From NCBI GenBank assembly GCA_002261195.1, contig MVBO01000010.1:124001-188000 (forward strand): 64,000 nucleotides of DNA, written 5' to 3'. A program made the position numbers and the translations under genes. Below the pieces are notes generated by a model. It was not told the DNA's origin. It made no database searches and was given only the letters and a program-made list of their open reading frames with translations. Source of the stretch: Bifiguratus adelaidae. Taxonomy: Eukaryota; Mucoromycota; Endogonomycetes; Endogonales. This document shows, piece by piece, positions 19,905 to 32,037 of this stretch; position 1 is the first letter of the stretch; every line of letters begins with the position of its first letter.

Positions 19905-21188
19905 TTAGTTGTTGCCTTCCTTTTTGTTCTTCTTGCCTTGCTTGAGATTTTCCTCCGGAATCCAAGCCTCGTCGAGCTTCTTTGCGTTTCCTTTCTCATC
20001 TATTAGGTCGGCAGGAGGAGACGATTGCTCAGGCGGAGGTTGCACAGGCTGTGCTGGCTCCGTCTCTTCTTCCTTGACAGCTTCCTCAGCTTCCTTCTTC
20101 ATGCTTTCTACCTGACGTTCAGCCTCATCGGTAGTTTCGGCGACCATTTGCTCCGCCTTGGCCACCACTTTCTTGCCAGCTTCGACTGCCTCTTTGATTT
20201 TCTGCTTAGCTTCATCGATCAATGGCTCCGCTTTGGCTTTCGCCGCTTCACCCTTGGCCTTGGCCTCCTTTTTGCCAGAGTTGAAAACATTCTTGGCTTC
20301 TTCGCCTAGTTTACGTGCCTTTGCGTCCATAGCATTCGCTTCGCGCTTGACAGTGGCACGCCAGCCAGCCGGAAGCATAAAGTCGAAATTGCCTTCTGCA
20401 ACCGCTTGGCCGAAAAGGTACAGAATAGCCACCACAGACAAGGCAAGAATGGTGTTTTGAACCACCGAACTTGAGGCGTGTGAGCGAAAAGCTTGGTTTG
20501 CGCTGGATGACCGCTTACCTATGCCAGAATCCAGATTTGTCTTCGAATATTTCCAAGGTGCCATTGTAGGCGACAGCGCGATAATGTGTACCCTCTTGAT
20601 CCTGGAAATCCACGACCAATACCATGGACACATTGCTCGGACCAACTTTGGGTTGCACGATAAAGGGCAATGTCGTCGTCTCTTGAGGACGCGATACGTG
20701 TTGGTACGTATAAGCGGTAAGCTACATCATGTCAGTACGATCGCAGTCGTAAAGGCTTCTATACTCACATTTTCGATCACATGCACACTAGTTCCGTCCA
20801 AAGGCGCAGATGGATCCAACAAGACGCCTGAAATATGTTGAATGTCAAAAACGCTCTTATCCTTATTGACAAAATCGATGGCGAGTTGGTTCACCCTGTT
20901 TTGCGCCAAAGCTGCGTGCAACGACGCGTCAGTATACCGCGAGCTCACCTATGACATCATACGTACTTTTGGTGAAGGAGGAAGCATTGGGAAAGAATAC
21001 CTCAAGCTTCACATCGGCGAATGGAGTTGGATGGCTTGTGAATCGTTCTTTGGCTGATGAAACTGTATTATCCGTGCACAATGAGCATGCGCTCTCGAGA
21101 AACTGCTCAGCTACGCTGAGTGTTCCAAAAGTAAGTACTCACGTGTGACGAATGCCAGCAAAGTGGCAAGCAAAGCTATTGGCTTCAT
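19905..21188 (-). CDS. TRAP-alpha-like (SSR1/Irc22) ER membrane protein with long charged cytosolic tail
   Basis: Translocon-associated protein alpha family; in animals it sits beside Sec61 and aids secretory protein import. Five exons: 21188..21143, 21062..20949, 20911..20769, 20721..20519, 20469..19905 (356 residues). Signal peptide MKPIALLATLLAF; the lumenal domain has VNQLAIDFVNKDKSV, TAYTYQHVSRPQETTTLPF and VDFQDQEGTHYRAVAYNGTL. The membrane segment is TILALSVVAILYLFGQAV. The C-terminal LDEAWIPEENLKQ matches the DMSWIP-type ending of the family. Between them lies an unusual ~110-residue Ala/Lys/Glu-rich stretch (for example AKAKGEAAKAKAEPLIDEAK) predicted to be one long helix. Confidence 0.82.
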
Positions 21189-21617
21189 TGATTTTAAAAG
21201 CAGTTTCGGGGGCGTTTGCCTGTCAACGGAACGCAATAGCTGCTAATGGTCGCTAATGTGAGTCGATGTCACAACACGAGGCATGCCCAAATGCGTAATC
21301 GTGCGCTTTGACCTCAGAAAAGCAGTCCTGACATGCTGGAGATCATTTGGCCAATCAGAAGGCAGACATTGATAATAATGGATCGAAGCCTCTGATTGGC
21401 AATGTGCGTTATTAGAGCGACACCGTTTGGTAGCGATTGCACACTGCTTAGCGGTGCTTTTCATTAATTCTCGAATCATATCCGCCCATCATTGACCTAT
21501 CCGGTGATTAGGAGGGGCGATGGTATTGATTAATTTGCGCACGATGGTAAGTTCGTATAAGATGCAAAACTTGTCCACTTACTCCAGCTCCACATCAACT
21601 GTCAAGTTTACGGGATC
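21189..21617. promoter_or_regulatory. Divergent promoter with an inverted pair of CCAATCAG boxes
   Basis: Lies between the TRAP-alpha-like gene and the secreted-protein gene. CCAATCAG occurs at 21351-21358 and its reverse complement CTGATTGG at 21392-21399, 33 nt apart. The CCAAT-binding factor is known to bind this core in fungi, and its subunit Hap2 is encoded 1.2 kb away. Function here is inferred. Confidence 0.55.
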
Positions 21618-22226
21618 ATGAATACGGGCAAAGGTGCTAAGTACACTTGGACAGCTATTTTAATTATTATTCCTGCGGTCCTACTTGCGCTTCTTTGTAT
21701 ACCGTCGCAAGCCGTTTCAATTGCCAGTCTGGACCCCAACGTGAAGGCGCAAATATGCTCAAACTCAACGAATGTGTGCTCCACATCTTGCGGCTCAACT
21801 CCAACTGTCAACACATACGACACCAACACCCTAAAGTGGAATTGTACGTGCGCCGACAATGGAATGGGTAGTTTCCCAGCCTACAATTTCCCGGTGCCTT
21901 ATACAATGTGTCTAATGGACATGCAGAACTGCTTGGCGCACTGCGTAAATGTGCCAAGTGCGGGCAATGAGCAATCACTTTGTAGATAGCAGTGCTTTGA
22001 CTCTTACAGTTGCGGAACAGTGAAGGCATCTACGAATTATACCGAAGGAGGAGCGGCGTCTCAAGGCAGTGATGGCAACGAGCTAAAGAGTCAGGATGCT
22101 GCGGCGGCTGCTGCCCAATTGGGCATTACCAGAAGTGCTGGTGCAATGACGGTGGATAGCCAATTCTTGCTACCGGAGTTGTTTCTTGCGGTAATTTTAT
22201 ATAGTATCGGGATTGTTCTAGTATGA
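21618..22226 (+). CDS. Secreted Cys-rich protein with probable GPI anchor (DUF7707-like)
   Basis: Surface protein of unknown function. Proposed exons 21618..21944 and 21990..22226 (187 residues). The N-terminus has a hydrophobic signal segment (ILIIIPAVLLALLCIPSQA). The Cys pattern (QICSNSTNVCSTSC, KWNCTCADNG, YTMCLMDMQNCLAHC, CFDSYSCG) resembles the fungal DUF7707 family. The C-terminus is a Ser/Ala-rich spacer then LPELFLAVILYSIGIVLV, typical of a GPI signal. The two halves are in the same frame but separated by a TAG at 21986-21988. A GTAAAT...TAG intron of 45 nt (21945-21989) would remove it; because 45 is a multiple of three, its retention would give a truncated, anchor-less form. The acceptor could also be the CAG 3 nt later. 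Confidence 0.65.
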
Positions 22227-22558
22227 ACTTGATCCAGCCATCTCCTCCTTTCTCCCCTGTGTTTGCCATTCTCACCAAAACCCATAACAAAGGTGTAGCT
22301 AAGCCATTGCCAAGTCTAGACATTCGTATGTTTATTCAATTTACATACAAGTGGCGCTGCTTTAATTCATGCGTAGAGATAAATAACATTTCATGCGGTT
22401 AAAAATGACCGCCAAATTCAGGCACCGAAGTCGGCATCATTCAAATTTCGGCCGGGACAATATTCGACTCGGTCTCGGCGTCTCTTGTTCGGCTCTCTCT
22501 TATTTACAACGCTTCCCTTTCAGTGCCTTCGTCGTGCTTAGTTTCTAAGGGAAGAATC
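22227..22558. promoter_or_regulatory. Intergenic region upstream of HAP2
   Basis: About 330 nt. TTTACATAC and AT-rich parts near 22330-22400; no other gene is supported. Confidence 0.4.
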
Positions 22559-23743
22559 ATGGCAATGTTACCGGGACTGTACCAAACTGCCCAAGCACAG
22601 CAAAATCCCGGCAACAACTGCTTCGAAGCGTACTTTGATAATGCAGCAAGCTATCTCCAGGCACAGCAGCAAGCAAGGCAGGCTCAACAGGCACAAGTAC
22701 AATTGCAAGTGCAACGAGTCCACGCTCAGGCCCAGGCTCAGGCACATGCGAGAGCGCAAGTTGTCCAACTGCAACAGCAGCAGCAATTGTCCAGGTACTA
22801 CCAAGATTACGGACTGCGACAACCAGTAAGAGAGTGAAAAGGGTCAAGTCAGAGGTACTCATGCGTTTTAGGATGCTATCGACAGTGTCACCAGGGGGAT
22901 GGCTTATAGGCAGGATAGACGAGTTTCAGTTCCTCCATCGCCGAGTCATCCGCAGTCGTATGGATCATCGGTAAGACAATGAGGGCATTGGATCTGTGCT
23001 GACGCCTTAATTGCAAGCAGGACATTTACACTCATTCCACTCAAAACTCGCTTGGACAACTCATGACTCGATCCATCACCCAGCCTCTACCCCAACCCTT
23101 AAACACCTTCTTTGGTTCACAAATGAGTAAAAGGTCAGCGTCAGCGCCGGAGCTCAATCTTCACAACCTTGCCACATTAGCGGATGTATCCTTGTTGCAA
23201 CAACATAATCGTTCTTTGATGGTAAATCCAAAGCAATATCACCGGATCATGAAGCGACGAGTTGCGCGGGCGAAACTTGAAGCAGTGACCAAAGCGACCA
23301 AAGGTCGCAAGCCTTATATGCACGAGAGTAGGCACAAACATGCCATGCGTCGACCAAGAGGCCCTGGTGGCCGATTTTTGAGTAAGTCATTCAAGCGACC
23401 CGAAAAGATGCAGAAAATTAATCTCGATGCTTGCTCAGCTGCGGCGGAAATTCAAGCCATGGAGAAGGAGGAGATGAAACAATCTACTTCGGTGTCGCCT
23501 GATGTATCGATTGCTTCAAGTGTACCCACGCCTACGCCTCAAGGCTCACCCTCCAAACAACCTCATGCATTCACAGCCAACTCAGTCGGTTCCATCTCTC
23601 CTCTCTCGACAGCACCGTCGCCAATGGAACACGCCAAGCCTGAGAGCCAAATCAAAGACGTGGAAGAAGTCAGAGTCATGGATGCTCGAACTTGGCTCCT
23701 AAACCATACGTTCGACCTCCTCAACAAGACAGAAGATGTTTAA
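22559..23743 (+). CDS. HAP2: CCAAT-binding factor subunit Hap2 (NF-YA)
   Basis: DNA-binding subunit of the heterotrimeric CCAAT factor, acting in the nucleus on respiratory and metabolic genes. Three exons: 22559..22825, 22872..22970, 23021..23743 (362 residues). The N-terminal exon is Gln/Ala-rich (for example [19 protein letters not shown] then repeated QAQ units). Exon 3 carries the full core: the subunit-association helix ([20 protein letters not shown]), a linker, and the DNA-binding part [20 protein letters not shown]. The start at 22559 is preferred to an upstream in-frame ATG at 22523 because translation from MAMLPGLYQ gives a compact N-terminus; either is possible. CCAATCAG boxes occur in a promoter just upstream of the neighbouring gene. 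Confidence 0.93.
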
Positions 23744-23891
23744 ACCTCGGTACAAGACCCTTTGTGCCTCCTGTCAGCTAATCCCACCACGATCGGTACC
23801 ATCTGTGAATATAGCTTGAAAACGATATATAGACCGCCCATTACATAAATGACTTATTTAGCACTCTTTCCAAGACTTGACGTACAAGCAA

Positions 23892-24732
23892 TCATGCATC
23901 ATCTTGAGGGTATCTCGTGTTAGGATGAGTGTAAATGTACTCCTTGTTTCGAAAGTACGTATTGTTAATATCCGGACGAGGAACATTGGTGTTTGGCGAC
24001 ACCGATGGAGGTCGGACTGGTTCGGCCTTCAAGCCATCCATCGGCATTGGCTCACAATGCACATCCAGAAATCGTTCCTCATGGGACTGGATGAGATCGA
24101 GTGTATTCTGATCGATTCCATAACTATAATCGGTTGTTTTCATTGGATGCACTTGCGAATCGAATTTAGGTGAAGGCTGCATGTAGGTCACTTTAGGTAG
24201 ATTCGAGTTGTCGGACGAAAAGTTTCGCAGTAGGGTCCAGTTGAGCGAAAGTGACGCTAAGCGAGGCTCCCTACCCGTGTAGGAAAGGATGATGTGCGAA
24301 ATGGCCCAAGCGGAAGAAATGACACCGATCACGAGGTTGAAGGTGTCTCGGCGGAGGATGATACAACCCAATCTGAGATAAGCTGTGAGTACAGATATGC
24401 GCAACAATACGGTCCCACTTACAGCAGATACAGGAAGCCTCGTCCCCGGTACGTGCATAGGAAGAGGAAATGACTATTGACAAGCTTTGGAATTTTGACT
24501 TCGCAAAATATCAAAAGAAGACTCCCAATGCTGCCGAACCATTCCGTGAGCGACAACTCTCGCATGCTTGCACTTACATTGTGTAGAGACAGATAATGAT
24601 CTCCGCAAAATCTGTGCTCGCAATGATGAGACATGAGGCTGTAATTACCAGAATGTACAAGATAATGTTGAAGACATTGAACGCAATGCAGACGATGTTC
24701 TCAATCCTGCTTTGCTCGCCAACGAAGGTCAT
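23892..24732 (-). CDS. COPI-associated Golgi membrane protein (TVP15-like)
   Basis: Small four-helix membrane protein of the COPI_assoc family, known from late-Golgi vesicles. Three exons: 24732..24578, 24530..24423, 24372..23892 (247 residues). Membrane segments: CIAFNVFNIILYILVITAS, IIICLYTIIGSLLLIFCEV, HFLFLCTYRGRGFLYLLLG and FNLVIGVISSAWAISHIIL. The GRGFLYLLLG motif between helices is typical of the family. A hydrophilic tail of about 110 residues (from YTGREPRLASL to the C-terminus) is longer than in yeast Tvp15 and rich in Pro and Asn. It is divergent from kinesin-5, with 255 nt between the starts. Confidence 0.78.
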
Positions 24733-24987
24733 GGTAAACAGCAACCCTAACTTCTTTAGCAGTAGGTCTCATCTTTTGTCCTAGATAATCTTACGCCCAC
24801 ATTGGATTGCCAACTGCATTAGCTCGGTCAGATACCAAACAGAACAAAAGGGGATTCATCATGCGCGTGACGTCACTACTCACGTTTGCTGGACGACCAA
24901 ATTTGTCACACGCGAACGTTCGGCCCAAGTATAGCAATACATATTTAGACCATGCACAGGGACGTTGACAGAAGCACGGTGAATGAC

Positions 24988-27900
24988 ATGAAGTCAGCGG
25001 CACCTCAGAAAAAGCAGGGCAATAGAAGGTCTCTGGACATTGATCCAAATGGCACCAATATACAAGTCGTCGTCCGTTGTCGGTAAGTGGGATGCGCGCT
25101 AGCAACAGCAGAAACCAAGTTCATATGCTCACTGCATTCGCAGCGGGCGGATCGGCAAGGAGGTACGAGACGCATCGACTATTGCAGTGCGTACGAGTGC
25201 TGTCCGTGGTCGTGAGGTGACCGTGCAACCATACGAAAACGGTATAGATAGCGGCAAGACATATACTTTTGACCGCGTATTTGGACCAGAAGCGGGGCAA
25301 GAGCATGTCTTTAACGACGTCGTCAAACCTATCCTGGAGGAAGTGCTCCTAGGGTAAGCGCACTGCATACGCGCGAATATGTGATCAACAAGCTGACTCT
25401 ATTGTGTCTCAAGTTACAATTGTACCATATTCGCATATGGTCAGACTGGCACAGGGAAAACTTGGACCATGGAGGGAGACATGGAGCCTCAATTCAACAC
25501 ATACAAGGATACAGCTGGGATCATTCCGCGCACCTTGTTCGCCTTATTCGAGCAACTGGAGGCGACCACGACAGATTTCTCAGTAAAAGTTTCCAGCATC
25601 GAGTTGTACAACGAGGAACTGAATGATCTCTTGTCCCAAGACGATACGGGCCAGAAAAAACTGCGTTTATTCGACGATTTCAGGGGAAAAGGCGTAAATA
25701 TCAATGGATTGGAGGAAACATTAATAAAGACAGCCATGGATGGAATCCGCGTCATGCAAAAGAGCAGTCTTAAAAAGCGGATAGCTGCGACGAAATGCAA
25801 TGACAAGTCAAGGTAAGCAAATAATCTGCAGATTATCTTGAACAAACGACTAATGCATCTCGTCAGTCGATCGCATTGCGTCTTTACTATAACCGTTCAT
25901 TCAAAGGAAGTGGCCTTGGAGGGCGATGAATTCTTGAAAGTTGGGAAACTGAACCTTGTTGATTTGGCCGGCTCAGAGAACATTGGACGCTCGGGCGCAG
26001 AGAAATCCCGCGCTCGAGAAGCTGGTATGATCAATCAGAGCCTCCTCACTCTCGGCCGTGTCATCAATGCCCTCGTTGACCATTCACCCCATATTCCCTA
26101 CCGGTAAGTAAGATGCTTAATACGCCGATCAGGTTGCTAATCTCTGCTTAAGTGAGAGCAAGTTGACGCGTCTATTACAAGATTCGCTGGGTGGTCGCAC
26201 CAAGACTTGCATCATAGCGACCATTTCGCCAGGTCGTAACAGCATTGAAGAAACAATGAGTACTTTGGATTACGCTAATCGCGCCAAGGATATCCGCAAC
26301 AAACCGGAAATTAACCAGAAAATGACAAAATCTGTCCTCCTGAAGGATTACGTGACGGAAATTGAGAGACTCAAGTCGGATCTCTTGGCTGCACGAGACA
26401 AAAGTGGCATATTCCTTTCAGAGGACTCGTATGTTACCATGACGCAGGAATTGCAGAGTCGAAAGGATCAGGTGGAAGAATTGCAGCGTCATGTCATGCA
26501 CGTCGAAGAGGAATGCCGAAAGACTGAGGAGAAATTTCAACAGAGTGCAAAAGTTTTGCGTATTACCAAAGCCGAGCTTGAGACTACGAAGGTATGTTAC
26601 TATATTCCATTGCCAGATATGAGCGCTGACAGGCACTCTGGCAGACTGAGCTAGAGAAGGCGACAAGCGAAATTGATGCCCTACGCTCTCAACTTCGAAA
26701 TCTTAAAGAACAAATTGAAAAGGAGATCCAGATGAGAAAAGAGGTGGAAGAAAAGGTTGAGAAGTTAAAAGCGGAGAAACTGCGATTGACGAAGAGCTTA
26801 CAAGAGTGTGAAATGGATTTGAGTCAGCTATATCTAAAGCTGGGTATGCACAGAATGGCTTTCGTTATATTCGCTAAAAGTCTTGCACGCAGATCGCCAC
26901 GAAGAACTGCAAAACCGGAACAAGAAGACCTTCGTGGATTTCAGGGAAAGCGTAGCGGAGGACGCCAAGAAATTACAAGAATGTATTGACAATCTTGGCA
27001 AGGATACAGATAGCTTCCATACCGACATCCTACGCAAGATTAGGAACGTCCTTAGCGACGAGGAAAAGGTGAGCGACCATAGTATGAGACATTGCTGACT
27101 TTTGAATAGCTTCGAAGCTCGATGACAGCTGATTCGCAGAACATTAAGGAGCTGCTAGATGGCAACGAATCACATCTTTCGACAGCGGCGGAAGAGGTAA
27201 CTTCACGGTTTGAGAAAACAAAGCGTGATCTTCAGAAGCTATCGGTTGAAACCATATCGGAAAGTGCCGAGACGGCGGCAAGATCACAAAAGCTTCTATT
27301 CTCACTTCTGGACAACGTCCTCGAGGAAGTTAAAAGCCACTCGCAGCAGGTGCGTGCTTTGCTTGTATGCTCATGCCTATAAGCTCACATTCCGAATCGT
27401 AGATGAAGCGAGAGCGTGATGATGTGCAGAACAGACTGAATGTATTTTATGCAAACATTTCCGGCCAGTTCGAGAGGCAACGGAATATGCTGGCCGAGAC
27501 AAAAGCGCAGCAGCTCACCGAGCTGAACGATTGTGTACGTAGGCGGCTTTCTTAGATTATTGGTCTAACTATCTGCTTCCAGAGGATTCAACTGGCCGAG
27601 CAAAAGAAGTCAATTGGTCATATCACGGAAGCACTCGCGCGTGAATGGAACAAATTCATGGGAGACTTTATTAATAAGTTTGAGCGTGTCAGCACTGACA
27701 TGCTTACCAGAACGCTTCTCGACGTCGATACTTTTGGCGACCAGACTGAGGCTGGTTTACAAAGAATGAATGAAGCGATGCAAGGCTTGATGAGCGAGGC
27801 GCAACGAGCCCGTGAAGAGGCGCAGCGCCAAAACAAGGAAGAAACGGAACGGTTACAGACACAGATTAAGAAACTTCAGGCGACGTTTTTGAAGATCACA

Positions 27901-29046
27901 GAGGTTAGATATCAGTGATTCTTGATGGGTGTCTTTCCTATGGCTAATCTAACATATGCAGAGCACAAAAGCGCAGCATGAAGCTTTAGAATCACGCTTA
28001 GCTGGAGGACTCGATACCTTGAAAACCTCAGTTAGCGTCTCGACTTCGCAGACACAAAATGTGTTATCCTCATTAAAGAAGCTATCGGAAGATGTGCAAG
28101 CGGAGCGACAATCCGCATACGAGCAATACTCAAAGCGACTACAACAACTCAAGGAAGGGTACAAACAAGTGAAACAACTGTTGCTTGACAAATACGCATA
28201 TGTTGGCGAAGAAATCCAAAAGCAACAGCACATAGCCATTGGAAAGGTAACATCGATAGCGAGGATTGCGAGAGCGTCTGACAACTTGCATTAGAATGAA
28301 TCTGTGGCCAATTGTGTCAAGGAGCTAGGCACTATGCTCCATGAACATACCAACCTGTCAAGTGGCACCTTGAAGGAGATAACCAACGCCATGCCTGTAC
28401 GTATGCCAAGGCAAGGTGCAGATATAGTCTAATACGTGCCGCCATATAGGTTTCAATCAGCAGTGGGACAACTCCAAAGCGCAAAGAGCGCATTTTACCA
28501 CCCCTGTGGAACAAGCCTGCCACTCGAGCTGACATTTTGTCGGAGTACCGCTCAGAAGGCTTTTACACGATGCGTTTAGGTCACGACGATAAAGACGGAA
28601 CACGACTGAGTGCAGCAGACGCACCTGCTTCGCCTTCGCCATCTCCGACAAAGAAGCAGCCAGACTCTGAGCCAAGTCTGCAGTTACCAAGTACTGAGGA
28701 TTTGTTTCCTGGTGATCCTGCCAAGATAGAAGCGGAGATAGAATCTCTGTCAGTAACGCTACCGAACATACCCTTGGCTTGTATCAAGAGAGAAACGGAG
28801 AATCAAAAGGAAACCGCTATACCCGTCTTTAACACGCGCGTCGGATCTGCCATAGCTAAAAACCACACACCTACACCCACCATTCCAAGTAAAAGACCAG
28901 TAGCAGGTCCGTCGTCTAACTCCCAGAATATCGACGTCACGAAAGCCGATACGCCGACAAAAACAGCCGATATCTCCATTGGAAGCAAGTTGCCTAGACT
29001 CAATACAAAACGGAGGCGCGTTCTCGGTAACCTCGAAAATGTGTAA
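24988..29046 (+). CDS. bimC: Kinesin-5 (BimC/Eg5/Cin8) mitotic motor
   Basis: Plus-end tetrameric motor that slides spindle microtubules. Thirteen exons: 24988..25082, 25144..25353, 25414..25812, 25867..26103, 26153..26591, 26645..26843, 26893..27068, 27110..27349, 27403..27534, 27583..27903, 27962..28246, 28295..28396, 28450..29046 (1143 residues). The motor begins [11 protein letters not shown], the kinesin-5 signature; P-loop [15 protein letters not shown]; switch [14 protein letters not shown]; switch [18 protein letters not shown]; then [15 protein letters not shown] and neck [17 protein letters not shown] long coiled-coil stalk follows. The BimC box, site of Cdk phosphorylation, is [16 protein letters not shown] near residue 950. 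All exon phases agree. Confidence 0.95.
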
Positions 29047-29143
29047 TTAGCCGGCTTGGACGCATATACCATTGTAGATAGAAACGTCGTCTAATGTGTT
29101 CTTGTTACAAGATGTACTATTAATTTACAATCGCACTAAATCT

Positions 29144-29899
29144 TCATGCTTCTTTGGCTGCGGACGTGCTTGCACCGGTTTCGTTGCCGAACCAGCTCTT
29201 CATGCTCTCCATAAATCCCACTTTCATGCGTGTCACGATACTTTCAAAAGAATCAAGCGCGGGTCGAACATCCAAATGAAAAACTGGAACCCCCGGAACC
29301 TCCTCTGGCGCTTCGTAATAGTCAATGACGTACCGAACATCCTTTCCGCATCTGTCTACGATCCAATCATGTCTATCAAATGGCTTCGGGGCACCGAAAA
29401 AGGTGGAGTAGAAGCGAGCTTTTGGACTCATCTCCTTGGGACGTCCTTGAAATCGGGCAAGAAAGGGACCTTCCGAGCACGGACTAGAGCAACATTAGTG
29501 CTGTTCTGGTATTCCTTGATCTTACCATTCATGCATAGATTCCCATTTCAAGACCTCTTGCCAGGCTTCTTCATTGAGGAAATTGTGAATCTCCACCATC
29601 GTTTCGATCTCCTCCTCTGGAGTCTCCCAACCTTTGCGCTTCAATGCATTATAGAATTGTTGCGGAGATGGATACTCCCATTTGCTCGAGGTTTCCGACT
29701 TTGGGATTGAAGAAATCGCACGTTCCGTCGGCAAATAGGTCTGTTGACCTTCCGCCCTTTCCTGACTCAAATTCGGAATCATGTTTGCCTGATTCAGCGC
29801 ATCGGTCACCGGTTGATTCCCATTGCCGCGATGCATTGGACATGCTGGAGGCGGATCAGCCTCAGGCTTGTGCATTGGACACCCTGACGGTGGAGACAT
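29144..29899 (-). CDS. Holocytochrome c synthase (cytochrome c heme lyase)
   Basis: Attaches heme to apocytochrome c or c1 in the mitochondrial intermembrane space. Two exons: 29899..29526 and 29483..29144 (237 residues). The N-terminus has two Cys-Pro heme-regulatory motifs (GCPMH and ACPMHRG). Family blocks follow: [49 protein letters not shown] and the [20 protein letters not shown] segment containing the conserved heme-binding His. It ends with the less conserved [19 protein letters not shown]. It cannot be assigned to the c or c1 type from sequence alone. It lies tail to tail with kinesin-5 (97 nt between stops). Confidence 0.92.
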
Positions 29900-30011
29900 G
29901 AGTTAAGAGAGCAAAAGACAAACTCACCAAAACACAGTGGAAAATCGAATTTCGTACGTACGAATGCAACTTCCCTATTTAGGTTTGCGTCGGCCCCTTT
30001 GCTTTCGCCCC

Positions 30012-31970
30012 ATGTATCCTGGTCAGCAGTATCAGCAGGCTTATAGGCCCTCGCACGGGTATCCTGCCCCTCCGCAACAATATGCGCCGCCTCCTTATCC
30101 GCAGCAGCAGGGATATGGACCGCCCATGGGCTCACCAATGCAGCCGCCTCCGGTACAGCAGCATGTAAGTTTGACATTTGGTCCTTGTAGAATATGGGGA
30201 AGTATTAACAGAGCTGGGATTTGCTTGTGGGCTTGACTATATAGGTGAGTGACTTTAATGGGTGTCTGGTAGCGAGCGGTCGCTGATAACGTCCTGTTTC
30301 TCCTAGTATCCTCCACCGCCGCCGTCTGGACCACCGCCATATCCAGGGCCGGATCCACAATTTACGCGTAGTGTATCGCAGCGAGACTAGCATCCTTTCA
30401 ATACTCATCGTCTTTTTATGGTCGCAGAGCAAGAAATGCGCCGTCCAAACCCCAATTACCCACAGCCGCCAAACACTCAGCACAATCAAAGACCAAACCC
30501 AGTCCCGTATGGTCCACTTCCTCAAGGCGGAACGAGCGATTTTGTGATGCATGTACATCCTGCGATGCAAGGAGGCCCTCCGCCGCAATTTCAGTTATCC
30601 AACTGTAAGTGATCCGGTGCCTCGAGGTTGGCAAGCTAATGAGCAATCAGGTCAGGGAAGAAAGCGAGCCCTCCTTATCGGTATCAATTACTTTAACACA
30701 TCGAATGAGCTTCGGGGTATGTTGAGCTATTGCTAAGATCAGCGCGCAACTGATCAAATCATCACCCAGGCTGCATTAACGATGTCCACGCTATGAAGCG
30801 TTTCTTGATTGGGCAGTATGGGTTCCGCGAAGTAAGTGCACTCAGGCATCTCAAGTAAAGCTCATGCTCATGTCATGGATAGTGCGACATGGTCATATTG
30901 ACTGACGACAATCCGGATTTCAAATTTCAACCTACTCGGACGAATATGATTTCTGCGATGCACTGGCTCGTGCACGATGCACGTCCGAATGATTCGTAAG
31001 GACACATAATGTTTGTGTGATTCGATTGCAGCTCGTTGAATGGCTCTTTTAGGTTCTTCTTTCATTATAGTGGACATGGTGGCCGCACAAAAGACCTAGA
31101 CGGCGATGAAGATGACGGCTACGATGAAACAATTTGTGAGTACCACTAACACCCTGTCTGCCTTTACTGATGATTTGTGCAGATCCCGTTGACCATCAGC
31201 AAGTTGGAATGATTGTGGATGACGAAATGCACGCAATTATGGTCCGACCTCTTCCTCCTGGATGCCGATTGACAGCCATCTTTGATTCTTGTCATTCTGG
31301 AACTGCGCTTGATCTTCCCTATGTTTATACAACATCGGGAACGATCAAAGGTATGGCGGATCTCGGTAGCGTGATCGACACGTTCTCATCCAGATTGCAG
31401 AGAAGAACATCTTCAAGGATGCAGGCTCTTCGCTTCTAAATGCCGGTTTAGCCTATGCCACAGGCAATATTGGTGGTCTAATCTCAAGTTTTGGAAGCCT
31501 GGGTAATACAATCACCAACAGTGGTCGAAATATGGAGCAGATTCGGCAGCAAAAGAGTTCTCCTGCAGACGTGATTATGTTTTCGGGATGTAAAGACTCT
31601 CAAACGTCGGCAGACGCTTCAGAGGCAGGTACCAACACAGGTGCCATGTCTTATGGTAAGTACTAGCATAAATTTTCGGCATGTGAGAGCGTTGACTGAT
31701 CTTGTTTGCTTGTCTTAGCCTTCATCACCTGGTTTGTACACAGCAGGGTTAATGAAACAACCGAACTAACTCTCCCACAGTCTCTCCCATAGCCGTAACC
31801 AATCGTACCAGATTCTTTTGTCCAACATACGTAACGTTATGCAGGGAAGGTACACTCAACGACCGCAACTATCTTCGTCACATCCCATGGGTAAGTAAGA
31901 GATATTGAGCGATTAGAGCAAAATTCTCAATTGGCCGTCTATAGACATGAACCTGCTGTTCGTTTGTTAG
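30012..31970 (+). CDS. MCA1: Type I metacaspase with Pro/Gln-rich prodomain
   Basis: Cysteine protease of the caspase clan, cutting after Arg/Lys; linked to stress and protein quality control. Twelve exons: 30012..30164, 30307..30370, 30428..30604, 30651..30716, 30770..30831, 30883..30995, 31053..31135, 31183..31350, 31401..31655, 31719..31731, 31781..31890, 31945..31970 (429 residues). The prodomain is rich in Pro, Gln and Tyr ([17 protein letters not shown]). The catalytic domain has [13 protein letters not shown], catalytic His in [11 protein letters not shown] and catalytic Cys in [14 protein letters not shown]. It ends [13 protein letters not shown]. Exon 10 is only 13 nt. The donor of exon 2 is uncertain (30368 or 30371; both keep phase). 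Confidence 0.92.
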
Positions 31971-32037
31971 GTATTGTACACAAGTATTGACAATTTGACG
32001 AGGATGTGAGACAATGAATATACAAGATGAGTGTTCT

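Noticed and set aside
29096-29710. 204-codon plus-strand frame
   Set aside because: Antisense to the cytochrome c heme lyase; no family features.
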